DNA of 64,000 nt from Marinobacter sp. NP-4(2019) (GCF_003994855.1 NZ_CP034142.1:1364001-1428000); one strand, 5' to 3'; counted from the first letter of the stretch, positions 8,154 to 17,782 are shown. The notes: generated by a model from the letters alone, not told the origin. A program made the numbers and translations.

Positions 8154-8974
8154 TGGCCGTAAATACGCATCGCTGTGTTCTGGACTGCCAGATTATCCAG
8201 GGCAACGGAACCAATAGAGGTGCCGCCTACCAGGACCTGGCCGATCTGCATGTCGGCCTCGAAGGTATTGATATCCACCGCCAGGGATGAACCTCCAGCA
8301 GCATTGGTGCCGTTGTAAACGTCCATATCCACCTTGGCACCCAACTGGGTGATCAGGGGATTGTCAGGGTCGTAGTTGGCGCCCGTCAGGCGCAGATCAC
8401 GAATGCCCATGGCGAGGAACGGGATGTCCATGTCCATATCGTCGATGGCGAACAGCGTCTGCAGGTTCAGGACGTCGGTTTCGGTATCCACGTTGATTTT
8501 CATTTCGGTCAGGATGCCATCGATGGACAGGTTGTCAGCAATCAGTGTGCTGTCGGTATGTCCCTGTAATGTCCAGTCGCCGGTACGGATCGAGAAATCG
8601 ATGGGTGCGGCTACCAGCGGGAAGACGTTGATCTGGGCATCGCCGTCATCAAGGATGTCGATTTCTACCTTGATGTTGTCGATCAGATCGCTGCTCTCAC
8701 CGAACAGGAGCGGGCGGATGGCGGGATCGTCGAATTCCTCGAACATATCGGTGCGGTTGGCACCGCCAATAAAGATATCCTTTACCGACAATGACCCTTC
8801 ATCGGTATAGATAAACTCATCCACGGTGACCTTGGTTTCCAGTTCAATAGTCACCCCGGCCTGGCCGGTGATGTTACCCATGTGGGTGTCTTCCAGGGGC
8901 TTCAGGTCGGCGTAGCCGGTCAGTGGCAGCATTGCCACAGCCGTTGCCAATGTAGTTTTCTTCAGGCTTTTCAT
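8150..8974 (-). CDS. Secreted DUF6160-like protein
   Basis: The 274-residue product has an N-terminal signal peptide (MKSLKKTTLATAVAMLPLTGYA) and the motif HMGNITGQAGVTIEL right after it, typical of DUF6160/FilA-like proteins. The rest is rich in Asp, Ile and Leu with alternating hydrophobic residues, suggesting beta structure, and has no catalytic motif. It lies 92 bases downstream of the choice-of-anchor-D gene on the same strand and is probably in its operon. A relation to the putative Fil pilus-system proteins annotated in Acinetobacter is a family-name association only; the function is unknown. Confidence 0.75.
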   Translation of the reverse strand: MKSLKKTTLATAVAMLPLTGYADLKPLEDTHMGNITGQAGVTIELETKVTVDEFIYTDEGSLSVKDIFIGGANRTDMFEEFDDPAIRPLLFGESSDLIDNIKVEIDILDDGDAQINVFPLVAAPIDFSIRTGDWTLQGHTDSTLIADNLSIDGILTEMKINVDTETDVLNLQTLFAIDDMDMDIPFLAMGIRDLRLTGANYDPDNPLITQLGAKVDMDVYNGTNAAGGSSLAVDINTFEADMQIGQVLVGGTSIGSVALDNLAVQNTAMRIYGH

Positions 8975-9066
8975 GGTGTTCTTCCTTGTTGCTGTTGTTG
9001 TTATGGCCTGCCTGCCAGCCAGGTGGGCTGGCAGGCCGGGAGAACGCAGGTTTCTCCGTGGCTTCC

Positions 9067-10878
9067 TCAGGGGGCCGGGGTCAGTGAGAGATCAATGGTA
9101 TTCCCGGAACCGCTCAGGAACTGGTTGAGGACGTCCGTCAGCGGGCCACAGTTCTCGAGTGGTGGCAGGTCGTAGACACCGCTGACGTCACCACCCGTGG
9201 CTGGTGAGAAGGTGGTGCCCTCGTTGGATTCAAGGGTGATGTTCACCGGCTCAATCGTGCGACAGTCACTGCCGCCACCCACAGGTACTGGCAGGCCGAA
9301 GAGGTCCATTGCCACTTTCGGCACCTTCACATACAGCCTGGAGTTGGCCGTCAACTTGCCACTGATCAGGGTGCCGGTGGTGGTCTCTGCCTGCTCGAAC
9401 TCCACGTCGGCGTTTGCCTTCAGCTTGCTGAACAGCAGTTTGATTTCGAACTGGCCGCTGGTGGGCTCCAGGTCCAGGTCCGCTTCGAAGGTGCCGCTGG
9501 ACAGTTCCAGTTCCGTAGCGATGCTGCCGTTCAGGGGCAGGATGCTGTCGGACGACTTGATGAACGTGGAGCCTTCAAGGTCCAGGAGCAGCTCGAGAAT
9601 GTCGCTGGCACCGCTGTCACGATAGCCTCTCAGATTCACGCTGATGTCAGGCCGTTGCGGATCGTCCGAAGTGATCTTCAGTACCGCATTGCGCTCGCCT
9701 TCGGAGGAGGCGGTAAAGCTGACATCCACCGTGCAGGTCTGGTCCGGAGTAACCGTGGTGCAGTTGTTGGTTTGCTGGAACGCGCTGCTGTCAGCGCCTT
9801 CGATTCCGATGCCGTTGATCAGCAGTGTTTCGTTGCCCGCATTGCCGATGACCACTTGCGCGGTGGCTGTCTCACCAATCAGTACGCTGCCGAGATCCAG
9901 ATTCTCCGGAGTGACGGAGATTTCCGGTACCGGGGCCAGCACACTCTTGCCGGTCAGGGGGACGTCCACGGCGGGATTATCCACATCGCTGGATTCAATT
10001 GTCAGTACAGCGCTCTGTTCGCCTTCACCGCTGGGAATGTAGGTCACGTTGACGTCGCAGCTCGATGACGGCGCAACCGTGGTGCAGCTGCTGGTTTGCA
10101 TGAACGCACTGTTATCGGCGCCGCTGATGCTGATGTTGTTGATACCCAGCTCGGCGTTACCGGTGTTGGCAATGGTAATCGTGTCTTCCGCGGTCAGACC
10201 GGCCTGGACGTTACCAAAGGCAATGTTCTCGCGGTTGACGCTGATGCGGGGGGTATCCACGACGTCTTCGATGACCTGGACCGTCTGGAGCACGTTTTCC
10301 TGCCCGGGGTTCTGGGTGCAATCGGAGGTGAACTCTCCAATCGGGGCCGGGGCGATCTCGCCGTTGGCGGTGCGGGCGATCATATCCAGTTGCAGGGTGC
10401 CGACGGTAATCAGTGCCTCGCCCACGTCATCACTGTTAAAGGTGATTGCAGGCGCTACACCCTCTGCCGGTATGGTGAATTCGCCGGGCTCGTCGGGAAT
10501 GGGGGATGGCGGGATGGTCAACGGTACCGTCAGGTCAATCTCCCGGTTGGGGGTGACGACGATGGTCTGGTTGGTTGCAGTACCTTCGATGGTTTCGGAC
10601 CCCACCAGCTTTAGCCCGGTCCGGGAATCTTCATTGACAACGGTAAGGGCTTCAATGGTGAATTCCGGCGTAGGGTCGCCAACAGTTTGCTGGCTTGGAA
10701 TATCCGCGCTGATTTGTGCACGGATCGGCTGGTCGCCAATCAATGGAAATGGGCAGGTAAATTCCAGTTCAAGGGATACGGGGTCGGCGAGTACCTGACC
10801 GCCACCTGCCATCAGCGCCGTCGCTGCGATGGCCGGCCCGAGCTTGCGGACCGTTGTGTTGTGTTTCCTGCGTTTCAT
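9067..10878 (-). CDS. Secreted choice-of-anchor-D protein with DUF6801-like N domain
   Basis: Translation is placed at ATG 10878 (AGAGGA upstream), giving about 603 residues with a Lys/Arg-rich signal peptide ending near VLADP. An N-terminal DUF6801-like domain follows (about 25-200, starting LELEFTCPFPLIGDQPI). Two immunoglobulin-like choice-of-anchor-D (ASH-type) repeats come next, each with NxGNxxLxIxxIxIxGADSSAF-type and SSSCDVNVTY / DQTCTVDVSF motifs. A C-terminal beta-rich domain has paired cysteines. It looks like an extracellular or surface structural protein. An in-frame extension to 10935 lacks signal-peptide character at its start. It heads a two-gene operon and follows an AraC regulator. 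Confidence 0.82.
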   Translation of the reverse strand: MKRRKHNTTVRKLGPAIAATALMAGGGQVLADPVSLELEFTCPFPLIGDQPIRAQISADIPSQQTVGDPTPEFTIEALTVVNEDSRTGLKLVGSETIEGTATNQTIVVTPNREIDLTVPLTIPPSPIPDEPGEFTIPAEGVAPAITFNSDDVGEALITVGTLQLDMIARTANGEIAPAPIGEFTSDCTQNPGQENVLQTVQVIEDVVDTPRISVNRENIAFGNVQAGLTAEDTITIANTGNAELGINNISISGADNSAFMQTSSCTTVAPSSSCDVNVTYIPSGEGEQSAVLTIESSDVDNPAVDVPLTGKSVLAPVPEISVTPENLDLGSVLIGETATAQVVIGNAGNETLLINGIGIEGADSSAFQQTNNCTTVTPDQTCTVDVSFTASSEGERNAVLKITSDDPQRPDISVNLRGYRDSGASDILELLLDLEGSTFIKSSDSILPLNGSIATELELSSGTFEADLDLEPTSGQFEIKLLFSKLKANADVEFEQAETTTGTLISGKLTANSRLYVKVPKVAMDLFGLPVPVGGGSDCRTIEPVNITLESNEGTTFSPATGGDVSGVYDLPPLENCGPLTDVLNQFLSGSGNTIDLSLTPAP

Positions 10879-11136
10879 GAGTTCGTCCTCTGTAAGGCTA
10901 TGGTCATCGTTGTTTTTGTGGGTTGCAGACACCACCGATGAGGACTGCTGTATCGGTCTTGCAACGAATTCCTGGCCGGCAGCGGACGCTGCATGGCCGG
11001 GTACTATTTGGCAGGGGATAGTGCCGCTGCGTCATTGCCAGCGCCGGCGAAGTTTTTGTTCAAAGCGGAAGATGGGTGTAAAGAATGTTGATTTCGTGAC
11101 AGTGATCAAACCGGATATGTCGGCAGAGTCGATGGA

Positions 11137-12159
11137 CTATTTGTTGCCCCGACTCTGACGGCGGACCTCCCCGGGCGTTCGTCCGGTCCAGGAGCGATAG
11201 GCTCGGGTAAAGCTGGCCTGGTCGCTGAACCCGAGCTTTTCGGCGATGGACTCCAGCGACACGCTGGTGTCCCGGAGGTAAAGGGTGGCGAAGCTTTCGC
11301 GAATACCGTTGCGCAGTTCGCTGAATGATGTACCGGCTGCCGCCAGATATTGCCGGAGGGAGCGCGGGCTGATACCGAGTCGTCGGGCGATGTTCTCAGT
11401 GGTGCAGGGGCGCCCCGGCTGACTCATAATCATCTCGCGTACCTGCATCACAGTTTCATCCTGCGGTTCTTCATCCGGCATCGGATGCGAACAGTTACGG
11501 GCAAGAATAAATTCGAGACCAGCGTCATCGGTGCGGATGGGGGTGCCAGAGAGGGGCATGATGATCTCGCTGTGCTCCGCATCAAACTGGAATTCACAAT
11601 CGTTGGCAAGCCGTTGCCAGGGCGTGGAGCCAAGCCTGGATGGGAAATCAAAGGCTATATTGAAGTGGCTGCACACCTGGGAGGAGACACGCTGGATACT
11701 GCCCATGTAGATTTTGGTCAGGCAGGGCCGAAGGTTGCCGAGTCCCCAGGTATCAATCAGGCGGATCCGGAAGGTCGCGCCGGTGGCACTGAGTTCCATA
11801 TCCATCAGCGGTAACCCGACGCGCAGGTACTGTACAATCATGCCAATCAGCCGGCGGGGGTTTTCTTGCCCCAGTACGGCAAAGCCCAGCAGGCCGTGGG
11901 CGGGCAGGTCGAGCAGTTGGCCAAACTGAAAGGGAGCGCGTTCATCCCCCATCAGCCATTCAGCGGTGCCCAGCAGGTTCATGACCTGTTGCATCGACAG
12001 GCTGGCATCCGGATTATCCAGCAGTTCGCTGGTAATATCGGTGTCCTGCAGGATGGCCTGTCGCTTGACTCCCTTGCTTTCCATGAAGTGAATAAAGCGG
12101 CGTGCATAACGTGCGGAAATGATGGGTACTTCAAGTGCCACGTGACTGGAAGTTTCCAT
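11137..12159 (-). CDS. AraC-family transcriptional regulator
   Basis: This 340-residue protein has the long N-terminal arabinose-binding-like domain (PF12625 type, about 20-210) and a C-terminal double helix-turn-helix (about 240-335; NIARRLGISPRSLRQYLA, then SIAEKLGFSDQASFTRAYRSWTGRTPGEVR). It sits on the same strand 258 bases upstream of the choice-of-anchor-D/DUF6160 pair and is the obvious candidate regulator of it. The intervening sequence (10879-11136) contains no gene and should hold the pair's promoter. The effector is unknown. Confidence 0.88.
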   Translation of the reverse strand: METSSHVALEVPIISARYARRFIHFMESKGVKRQAILQDTDITSELLDNPDASLSMQQVMNLLGTAEWLMGDERAPFQFGQLLDLPAHGLLGFAVLGQENPRRLIGMIVQYLRVGLPLMDMELSATGATFRIRLIDTWGLGNLRPCLTKIYMGSIQRVSSQVCSHFNIAFDFPSRLGSTPWQRLANDCEFQFDAEHSEIIMPLSGTPIRTDDAGLEFILARNCSHPMPDEEPQDETVMQVREMIMSQPGRPCTTENIARRLGISPRSLRQYLAAAGTSFSELRNGIRESFATLYLRDTSVSLESIAEKLGFSDQASFTRAYRSWTGRTPGEVRRQSRGNK

Positions 12160-12289
12160 GGATCTGTCCCTGAAAAAATAAGGGCCAGTATACGCACGGG
12201 CTGCGCCGGTGAATTTTCGGCTTGATCACGGTTTTTGTTTCATGGCCGGATATGACAATGACAGTTTGGTTAGGTTGTAGGGGGAGCCA

Positions 12290-12958
12290 TTGAATTCACA
12301 GATACAGAAAATGGGAAGTCCATCCCGAGTGTGCCCGGTCTGCAAACAGGGGGAGCTCCGGCCTTTTCAACGGGTGAGGGGCACCGCTTATCGTCGTTGT
12401 CCGGTATGCGAGGCGACGGTGATGGATTCTGCCCACTGGCTGGCGCCGGAGCAGGAGAGGGAAATCTACGATCTGCATGATAATGCCCCTGACGACTCCG
12501 GCTATCGGCGGTTCCTCTCGAAACTTACAACGCCGCTGCTGGATCGTTTGCCCGAAGGAGCGCGGGGGCTGGAATTTGGCTGCGGGCCGGGACCGGCGTT
12601 GGCCCGGATGATGGAAGAGGCTGGCATGAGAGTCAGCCTCTACGACCCTTTCTACTATCCCGAATCAGCGGCACTGGATCAGCGCTACGACTTCGTCACC
12701 TGTACGGAAGTGGTGGAGCACCTGCACCGTCCCCATGAGGTGTTCCGTGAGCTGGACTGCCTGCTGAAGCCCGGTGGCTGGCTGGGGGTGATGACCTGCT
12801 TTCAGACCGACGACAGCAAATTCGCCAATTGGCACTATCGACGCGATCCTACCCATGTGGTGTTTTATCGCGAGACGACGATGGCCTGGCTGGCAGACAG
12901 GCTGGGTTGGACCATGGAGGTGCCAGTCAAGGACGTGGTCCTGTTCCGCAAACCCTGA
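12290..12958 (+). CDS. Zinc-ribbon class I SAM-dependent methyltransferase
   Basis: About 222 residues. Two CxxC pairs (CPVCKQGELRPF and RRCPVCEATVMD) form an N-terminal zinc ribbon. A Rossmann methyltransferase domain follows, with motif I LEFGCGPGPAL, an acidic SAM-binding strand end near SLYDPFYY, and FVTCTEVVEHL as in UbiE/Methyltransf_11 proteins. The start is uncertain: TTG 12290 lies four bases after a GGGGGAG sequence, and the first ATG is at 12311, which would still leave the zinc ribbon intact. It is divergent from the AraC regulator and convergent with the cysteine-peptidase gene. The substrate is unknown. Confidence 0.85.
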   Translation: MNSQIQKMGSPSRVCPVCKQGELRPFQRVRGTAYRRCPVCEATVMDSAHWLAPEQEREIYDLHDNAPDDSGYRRFLSKLTTPLLDRLPEGARGLEFGCGPGPALARMMEEAGMRVSLYDPFYYPESAALDQRYDFVTCTEVVEHLHRPHEVFRELDCLLKPGGWLGVMTCFQTDDSKFANWHYRRDPTHVVFYRETTMAWLADRLGWTMEVPVKDVVLFRKP

Positions 12959-12962
12959 AGAA

Positions 12963-13958
12963 TCACTGGTCGACTGGCTCAGGGCAGTGGATAACGGGGC
13001 AGTGGGTGTTGTCTGGATGGGCGTCCCCGCTTTGTCCGGATGGCGTGTCAAAGCGATCCGGCTGCAATGTCGCTGCGCAGGCGGCGGCCTCCCTGGCCCG
13101 GGATGGGCAGTCTGCCTGCCTGAGCGCCTGGGACAGGTTATACCAGCCCGGGGCAACCCGGGGAAAGCGCTCGGTCATCCGGTGGTACCGTTCGACGGCC
13201 GTTGTCCAGTCGGCTTGCGAGTAGGCAATATTACCCTGTCCCATGAGAGCCGCGGGTTGGTCGGGCCATTGTGCTTCCGCTGTCTTGTAGGCTGTCATGG
13301 CGGCAAGGGTGCGACCAGTGGTTTCCAGGTCATTGGCGGCCATCAGGTAATCCAGTGGTTTCGCGGTCGCAGGCAGTTGATCCGGTTTCATCACCACCGC
13401 CGCCCAGCGTTCGGCCCGGTTCCAGGTGTTGGTAAAGACGGTCAGGCTCTGTTCATGGCGTTCGCGGGTACCGGTGTGGAGGATGATGTGGCGGGCTTCC
13501 GGATCAAAACCGATGACAACCGCGAAATGCCATTGGGGCCACCAGTCGAATCCCAGGTTTTGCATCACCAGCACGGGATTTCCCGCAGCGACTTCCGAAA
13601 GCAGGCTTTCCAGCGTGCCATCCAGTTCGTAGACCAGCATGCCATGGCTTCTGGCGCCCGCGACCAGCTCAACCCGTAAGCTGCCCTTTCGCTCCGGCAG
13701 ATAAACCAGTTCTTTCAGTACATCCGGGTGAGTGTTGAGGCCGCGGGCATTCAGCATCATCGCCAAGGAGGCGGGGCCACACTGGTACCGTGCCTGGGGG
13801 TAGAAAGGCACGGAGTGAAGAAGGGTCCGCTGATGAATGTTGGCCTGACTGCCCGCGACAGGTCGTTCCGGCCATTTGGGACTGCTGGCACAACCTGCCA
13901 GAACCATGACCAGCGCCAGGCTGATCATGGTTCCGGACAGGCCGCTGAGGCGGTACAT
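12963..13958 (-). CDS. PA2778-family C39-like cysteine peptidase lipoprotein with TPR
   Basis: The N terminus carries a lipoprotein signal (VLAGCASS). A papain-like C39-type domain follows, with the catalytic Cys in YQCGPASLAMML, a His in WHFAVVIGFD, and an Asp/Thr region near HIILHTGTRE. The C-terminal third has TPR-like helices (ALMGQGNIAYSQADWTTAV, PGWYNLSQALRQ). This is the PA2778 architecture of Pseudomonas. It is downstream of a PA2779-like gene on the same strand, 26 bases apart, as in Pseudomonas. It is predicted to be periplasmic and membrane-anchored. Substrates are unknown; processing of its small membrane partner is a guess. Confidence 0.87.
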   Translation of the reverse strand: MYRLSGLSGTMISLALVMVLAGCASSPKWPERPVAGSQANIHQRTLLHSVPFYPQARYQCGPASLAMMLNARGLNTHPDVLKELVYLPERKGSLRVELVAGARSHGMLVYELDGTLESLLSEVAAGNPVLVMQNLGFDWWPQWHFAVVIGFDPEARHIILHTGTRERHEQSLTVFTNTWNRAERWAAVVMKPDQLPATAKPLDYLMAANDLETTGRTLAAMTAYKTAEAQWPDQPAALMGQGNIAYSQADWTTAVERYHRMTERFPRVAPGWYNLSQALRQADCPSRAREAAACAATLQPDRFDTPSGQSGDAHPDNTHCPVIHCPEPVDQ

Positions 13959-13984
13959 AGTCACTGGCTATCTTTCAGCGACCC

Positions 13985-14386
13985 CTAGCGAATACAGTTA
14001 ATGAACGAGAACAGATTGGTCGCACACAGCATGTCGGTGATGATGAACACCAGGAGGAACAGGACGATAATGCCCACAACCCCTTCACCCACTTCAGCTT
14101 GCGCCAATTGTTGCTCGAATTCTGCCAGTTCCGATGGCGTCAGGTTCTGGATTCGTTCTTCGACAACGTCCTGGCTGACACCCATGTCGGCCAGTTTGTC
14201 CTTGACCTCCTGCTGCTCGAGCATGTTCAGGAGGGATTCGCGGTCCAGGTTGGCACGCTGTTCGGTCAGCAGCTCCCCGGTACCAATCACGTCGGCTGTC
14301 GCGGCGGATGACCAAACCGTTGTCATGGCCATCAGGATGGCCAGAAAGAACGATACATGTTTTAGGTTCTTGCGGATTGCCTGCAT
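13985..14386 (-). CDS. PA2779-family small membrane protein
   Basis: This 133-residue protein has an N-terminal signal or first membrane segment (VSFFLAILMAMTTVWSSAA), a soluble helical middle rich in Gln and Glu (LLNMLEQQEVKDKLADMG, LTPSELAEFEQQLAQA), and a C-terminal membrane helix (VGIIVLFLLVFIITDML) followed by a short tail with two cysteines. This matches the PA2779 family, always seen beside a PA2778-type peptidase. The conserved pairing suggests substrate and enzyme or a complex; no function is established that I can name. Confidence 0.83.
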   Translation of the reverse strand: MQAIRKNLKHVSFFLAILMAMTTVWSSAATADVIGTGELLTEQRANLDRESLLNMLEQQEVKDKLADMGVSQDVVEERIQNLTPSELAEFEQQLAQAEVGEGVVGIIVLFLLVFIITDMLCATNLFSFINCIR

Positions 14387-14508
14387 CCCTCGCTCCTGTT
14401 TTTTCGGTTATGGTCTGCTTTCAACGATAAGCAGTCCGTTGATCAGGATCAACTTAATGGTTTGTCATATGCCTCATTTGTTTATAGACCAATTACGCTG
14501 CTCCGGTA

Positions 14509-15957
14509 TCAGAAAGTGGACAGCCCGGATGCTTCCATCAGTCGATAGCGCCAGTACTTTAACGTTGATTCGTCGGCCCAGGTTTCGTAGGGAAGGCTCA
14601 TGATCGTATGGCTGTCCGGCCCCTGATACCAGTGTGTTTCAAAGAAATCGACAGCCTTTTTGACTAAAGGTGACGATGCCTTCGAGCGCAAATGAACGCT
14701 GGTTTCCAGGTTCAGATCGTCCAGGTTTCGGCGGGTGAAATTCGCTGAGCCAAGCAGGACATCTGCGGTATCGGCCCCGTTTCGTTTAATCAGCAGTTTG
14801 CTATGGCACTGTTCGCCCCGGGTGTAGCACCAACGGACAGGGATGCCCGAACGGACCAGTTCTGCCGCGACGGGGCGGTTGGGAATGCCGTTTTTCTTAT
14901 GGCCAAAGGCATCGTTGTTCGCATCCAGCAGGATCCGGATCTCAACGTCACGTTGCCGGGCTTCGATGAGAGCATTAATGACCCTGCGATGGGACAGGTA
15001 AAAAACAGCCATGTCGATGCGGTCGCCGGCGTGTGCTGATTCAATGATATTAAGCGCACTGGACAAAATGGCGGATTCTGTCACCACCTGAAGGGTGTCT
15101 GCATCTGGAGACACCGCGAGGTTCTGGTTCTGCCCGTTGTTGTCGATCATTCGCTCTACTATGCGGGTTTCGGCTCCAGACAGTGCCAGGACGGCCTTTT
15201 CGCTCTCCAGCAAGCTGGCAACCGCCGGGCCCGTGAAGCTCAATCCGACGTTGCTGTGCCGGCTACTGCCATCGTGGGGATTGGCGGAGGTGACCAATCC
15301 GCGTAACTGGGCCCCCTCATCCGCCACGACCAGCTTACGATGATTGGCCTTGAAGTTTGGCAGCGCCAGATAGCTGCGGACGGTGGCGGGGCCGCCACCG
15401 AGGGCGTTTGGAAGCCAGCCTGAGTGGGCTGAATTGCCCATCCACTGGCAACACACCCGCCACCATGCGGACCAGGCCGGGTTGCTGTCCCTGAGTCTGT
15501 TCAGGTCGGTTTCCACTACCTGAATGCCCGCTTTACGCAGCTGCGAAAACTGAGGGGAGGTGGTGCCCCCATAGAAGGTGTTGATCGGATCGGAGATCAA
15601 CACGATCTGAATATCGGGGTTGGCCAGCTTGCGCTCAATCAGGGTTTCAGTGAGCCGTCGGGCCAGAGGGCGATGGGTGACGCCGTCCGGTTTGCTGTCG
15701 TTGAACAGGAACATGTCGACCAGGATGAACCGATTGGCCTGGCCGATCAGGCGAAACACCTCGTCAAATATCTCATGGTCAAACCGGACAGTGCCATCCG
15801 CGCCATGGGTGGTGATGTCCGTCAGTAGTTTTGCGCCGGTCAGGGGGGCTTCCGATCCGCGATATCCGACGCCTGCTGGCAGTGGCTTGAGGGTGTGGTA
15901 CAGGCCAGTGCTGAAAATAACCAGCGCAAACATGGCGAGCAGCAACTTCAATGTCAT
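14509..15957 (-). CDS. Phospholipase D-like protein, membrane-anchored
   Basis: This 482-residue protein starts with one hydrophobic segment (LLLAMFALVIFSTGLYHTL), so it is probably anchored facing the periplasm. It has two HKD-type half-sites: NHRKLVVAD, complete HxKx4D followed by GLVTSANP, and CHSKLLIKRN, where the aspartate is absent, followed by LLGSANFTRRNL. The layout resembles cardiolipin synthase-like and nuclease-like members. The second motif keeps His and Lys, so activity is still plausible. It is divergent from the PP2C gene. The physiological substrate, lipid or DNA, is unclear. Confidence 0.85.
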   Translation of the reverse strand: MTLKLLLAMFALVIFSTGLYHTLKPLPAGVGYRGSEAPLTGAKLLTDITTHGADGTVRFDHEIFDEVFRLIGQANRFILVDMFLFNDSKPDGVTHRPLARRLTETLIERKLANPDIQIVLISDPINTFYGGTTSPQFSQLRKAGIQVVETDLNRLRDSNPAWSAWWRVCCQWMGNSAHSGWLPNALGGGPATVRSYLALPNFKANHRKLVVADEGAQLRGLVTSANPHDGSSRHSNVGLSFTGPAVASLLESEKAVLALSGAETRIVERMIDNNGQNQNLAVSPDADTLQVVTESAILSSALNIIESAHAGDRIDMAVFYLSHRRVINALIEARQRDVEIRILLDANNDAFGHKKNGIPNRPVAAELVRSGIPVRWCYTRGEQCHSKLLIKRNGADTADVLLGSANFTRRNLDDLNLETSVHLRSKASSPLVKKAVDFFETHWYQGPDSHTIMSLPYETWADESTLKYWRYRLMEASGLSTF

Positions 15958-16045
15958 GAGTAAGCTTCCAGGCTCATAGAGGCAGTTGGTAAAGACTATA
16001 CTGCACGAGAGGTCCTTTCGTCTTTGCCGGAGAGGAGGCGTCGCG

Positions 16046-16807
16046 ATGCATTATGACATTTCCGGCCTGAGTGATATCGGCACGGTCCGAAGTTCCAATC
16101 AGGATGTCGTGGCCTGGCAGTTAGGACACGATGGCCATCAGGCATTGTTGTTGGTAGCTGATGGCATGGGAGGTTATCACGGTGGCGAAATCGCCAGCCA
16201 GTTGGCGATGGAGGCGGTGCTGGAGACCATGGCGCCCAGGCTGCAGGAGCCGACGTCCAGCTACTCCGGGCTGAGCGATAGCGTGATGCGTGAGATCCTG
16301 CAGGACTGCGTAACTCGGGCCAACGATCACATCATTGCTGGTCGGGCCGGAGATGCCAGTCTGGATAAGATGGGAACAACCCTGGTGGTGGCATGGGTTA
16401 TAGAGGACAGGGGGCATGTGGCCCACGTGGGGGATTCCCGGTGTTATTGGCTGAGTGGCCGCCGTTTGACATGCCTGACCCGTGACGACACCGTTGTTCA
16501 GGATATGTTGGATGACGGCAGTATCACGGTCGCTGATGTGCCGCATATGCCGTTCCGCAATGTGCTGACAAAAGCGCTGGGAACGTCGTCATCAATCGAT
16601 GCGAGCTATCAACGTTGCGACCTCGGTGTTGGCGACAGGCTGCTTCTGTGCTCCGATGGCCTGACCAATGCATTGCCAGATGATCTATGGCCAGATCTTC
16701 TGGATAAGTGCGGGGACTCACAGAGTGCGGTGGAAGCGCTGGTCGGTGCCAGCTTGGATAACCGGGCCTCGGATAACGTTTCTGTTGTTCTGTTGACCCG
16801 GCTATAG
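16046..16807 (+). CDS. PP2C-family protein serine/threonine phosphatase
   Basis: The product has 253 residues from ATG 16046, preceded by AGAGGAGG at 16031-16038; an upstream in-frame start at 15986 lacks a ribosome site. Metal-binding motifs are all present: SNQD near the start, ADGMGGYHGGEIAS, VGDSRCYWLSG, LCSDGLTN and DNVSVVLL. It is therefore a complete Mn/Mg-dependent Stp1-type phosphatase. No Ser/Thr kinase is visible in this window, so the partner must be elsewhere. It is short, soluble and cytoplasmic. Confidence 0.93.
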   Translation: MHYDISGLSDIGTVRSSNQDVVAWQLGHDGHQALLLVADGMGGYHGGEIASQLAMEAVLETMAPRLQEPTSSYSGLSDSVMREILQDCVTRANDHIIAGRAGDASLDKMGTTLVVAWVIEDRGHVAHVGDSRCYWLSGRRLTCLTRDDTVVQDMLDDGSITVADVPHMPFRNVLTKALGTSSSIDASYQRCDLGVGDRLLLCSDGLTNALPDDLWPDLLDKCGDSQSAVEALVGASLDNRASDNVSVVLLTRL

Positions 16808-16836
16808 CCGGCCGGCGGGGTTGGCTTCCCGGAGCG

Positions 16837-17577
16837 TCAGCCGTTCAGTACCAGCTCCGAAAATCGCTTGAGCAGACTGGTGGCTTCAGGGGTGTCGGCC
16901 ACCGATGAGATGAGTGCACGGGCGTCCTGATTTTCTGTTTCAAGATCCGATGACTGTACCTCCAGGTACGCTTTCATGATGTCTGCCGTGAACTCCGGGT
17001 GGAACTGGACTCCCCAGGCGCAACGCCCAATCCGAAACGCCTGGTGGGGTTCGAATTCGTTTCTTGCCAGCAGTACGGCATTTTCCGGGAGCCGGAGAAC
17101 GGATTGGCGATGGGTCAATTGCGCCTGAAAGCGCTTCGGCATTGGGCCCAGTAGTGGGTCTGTGGTGGCGGAATCGAATAGCTCTACATCAAAGGTACCG
17201 CTTTCCCGGCCTTGAGGGTGGTAGCCTACGTCACCGCCAAGTGCGTGCGCCAGCAACTGGTGTCCATAACAAACCCCCAGCAGAGGAATCTGGAGACCGA
17301 CGGCGTCAGCAAGCCATGTTGCGGTCCGCTCACTCCAGTCTGCCCGCTCGCTGACCATCGCCGGCGAGCCAGTAACGACGATGCCGTCCCATTGCTCGGG
17401 ATGTCCCGGGGACTCTCCTGCGGCGACATTAACCACGGATATATCTAGTTCTACGCCCAATTCCCGGACGAACCAATGGTCGAAATCACCGAATTCCGCC
17501 TTGATTGAGGGGTAAGTTGAACCGGTTTTCAGTATCACCAACCGGGGTACTCTGCCGGTTGCCTGGTCATTGGGCAT
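16837..17577 (-). CDS. Class I glutamine amidotransferase-like protein
   Basis: This 246-residue stand-alone GATase1 domain has the nucleophile Cys in LLGVCYGHQLLAHALGG and the His/Glu pair in VQFHPEFT, so the catalytic triad is complete. It resembles the GMP-synthase-like glutaminases and gamma-glutamyl hydrolase relatives, often annotated as glutamine amidotransferase or GuaA-related. No synthetase domain is present. It is convergent with the PP2C gene. The acceptor reaction is unknown. Confidence 0.9.
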   Translation of the reverse strand: MPNDQATGRVPRLVILKTGSTYPSIKAEFGDFDHWFVRELGVELDISVVNVAAGESPGHPEQWDGIVVTGSPAMVSERADWSERTATWLADAVGLQIPLLGVCYGHQLLAHALGGDVGYHPQGRESGTFDVELFDSATTDPLLGPMPKRFQAQLTHRQSVLRLPENAVLLARNEFEPHQAFRIGRCAWGVQFHPEFTADIMKAYLEVQSSDLETENQDARALISSVADTPEATSLLKRFSELVLNG

Positions 17578-17782
17578 GAATGTGCTCCCACCTCGTCATG
17601 TAAAAGGGTGATCATACTCAACAACGGCCCCGGGTAACACCTGCTGGCGGCATGCTCATGTCATTATGTGCCATGCACGTAAGTTCCGTAATGACCTTTA
17701 TGACTCCTCGGTAAGGCTTTGTTAAGAGTTGTAGTTTTGATAGGCCGTACGCTTTTGTTGAGGCGGTCTTTATGTATATTGG

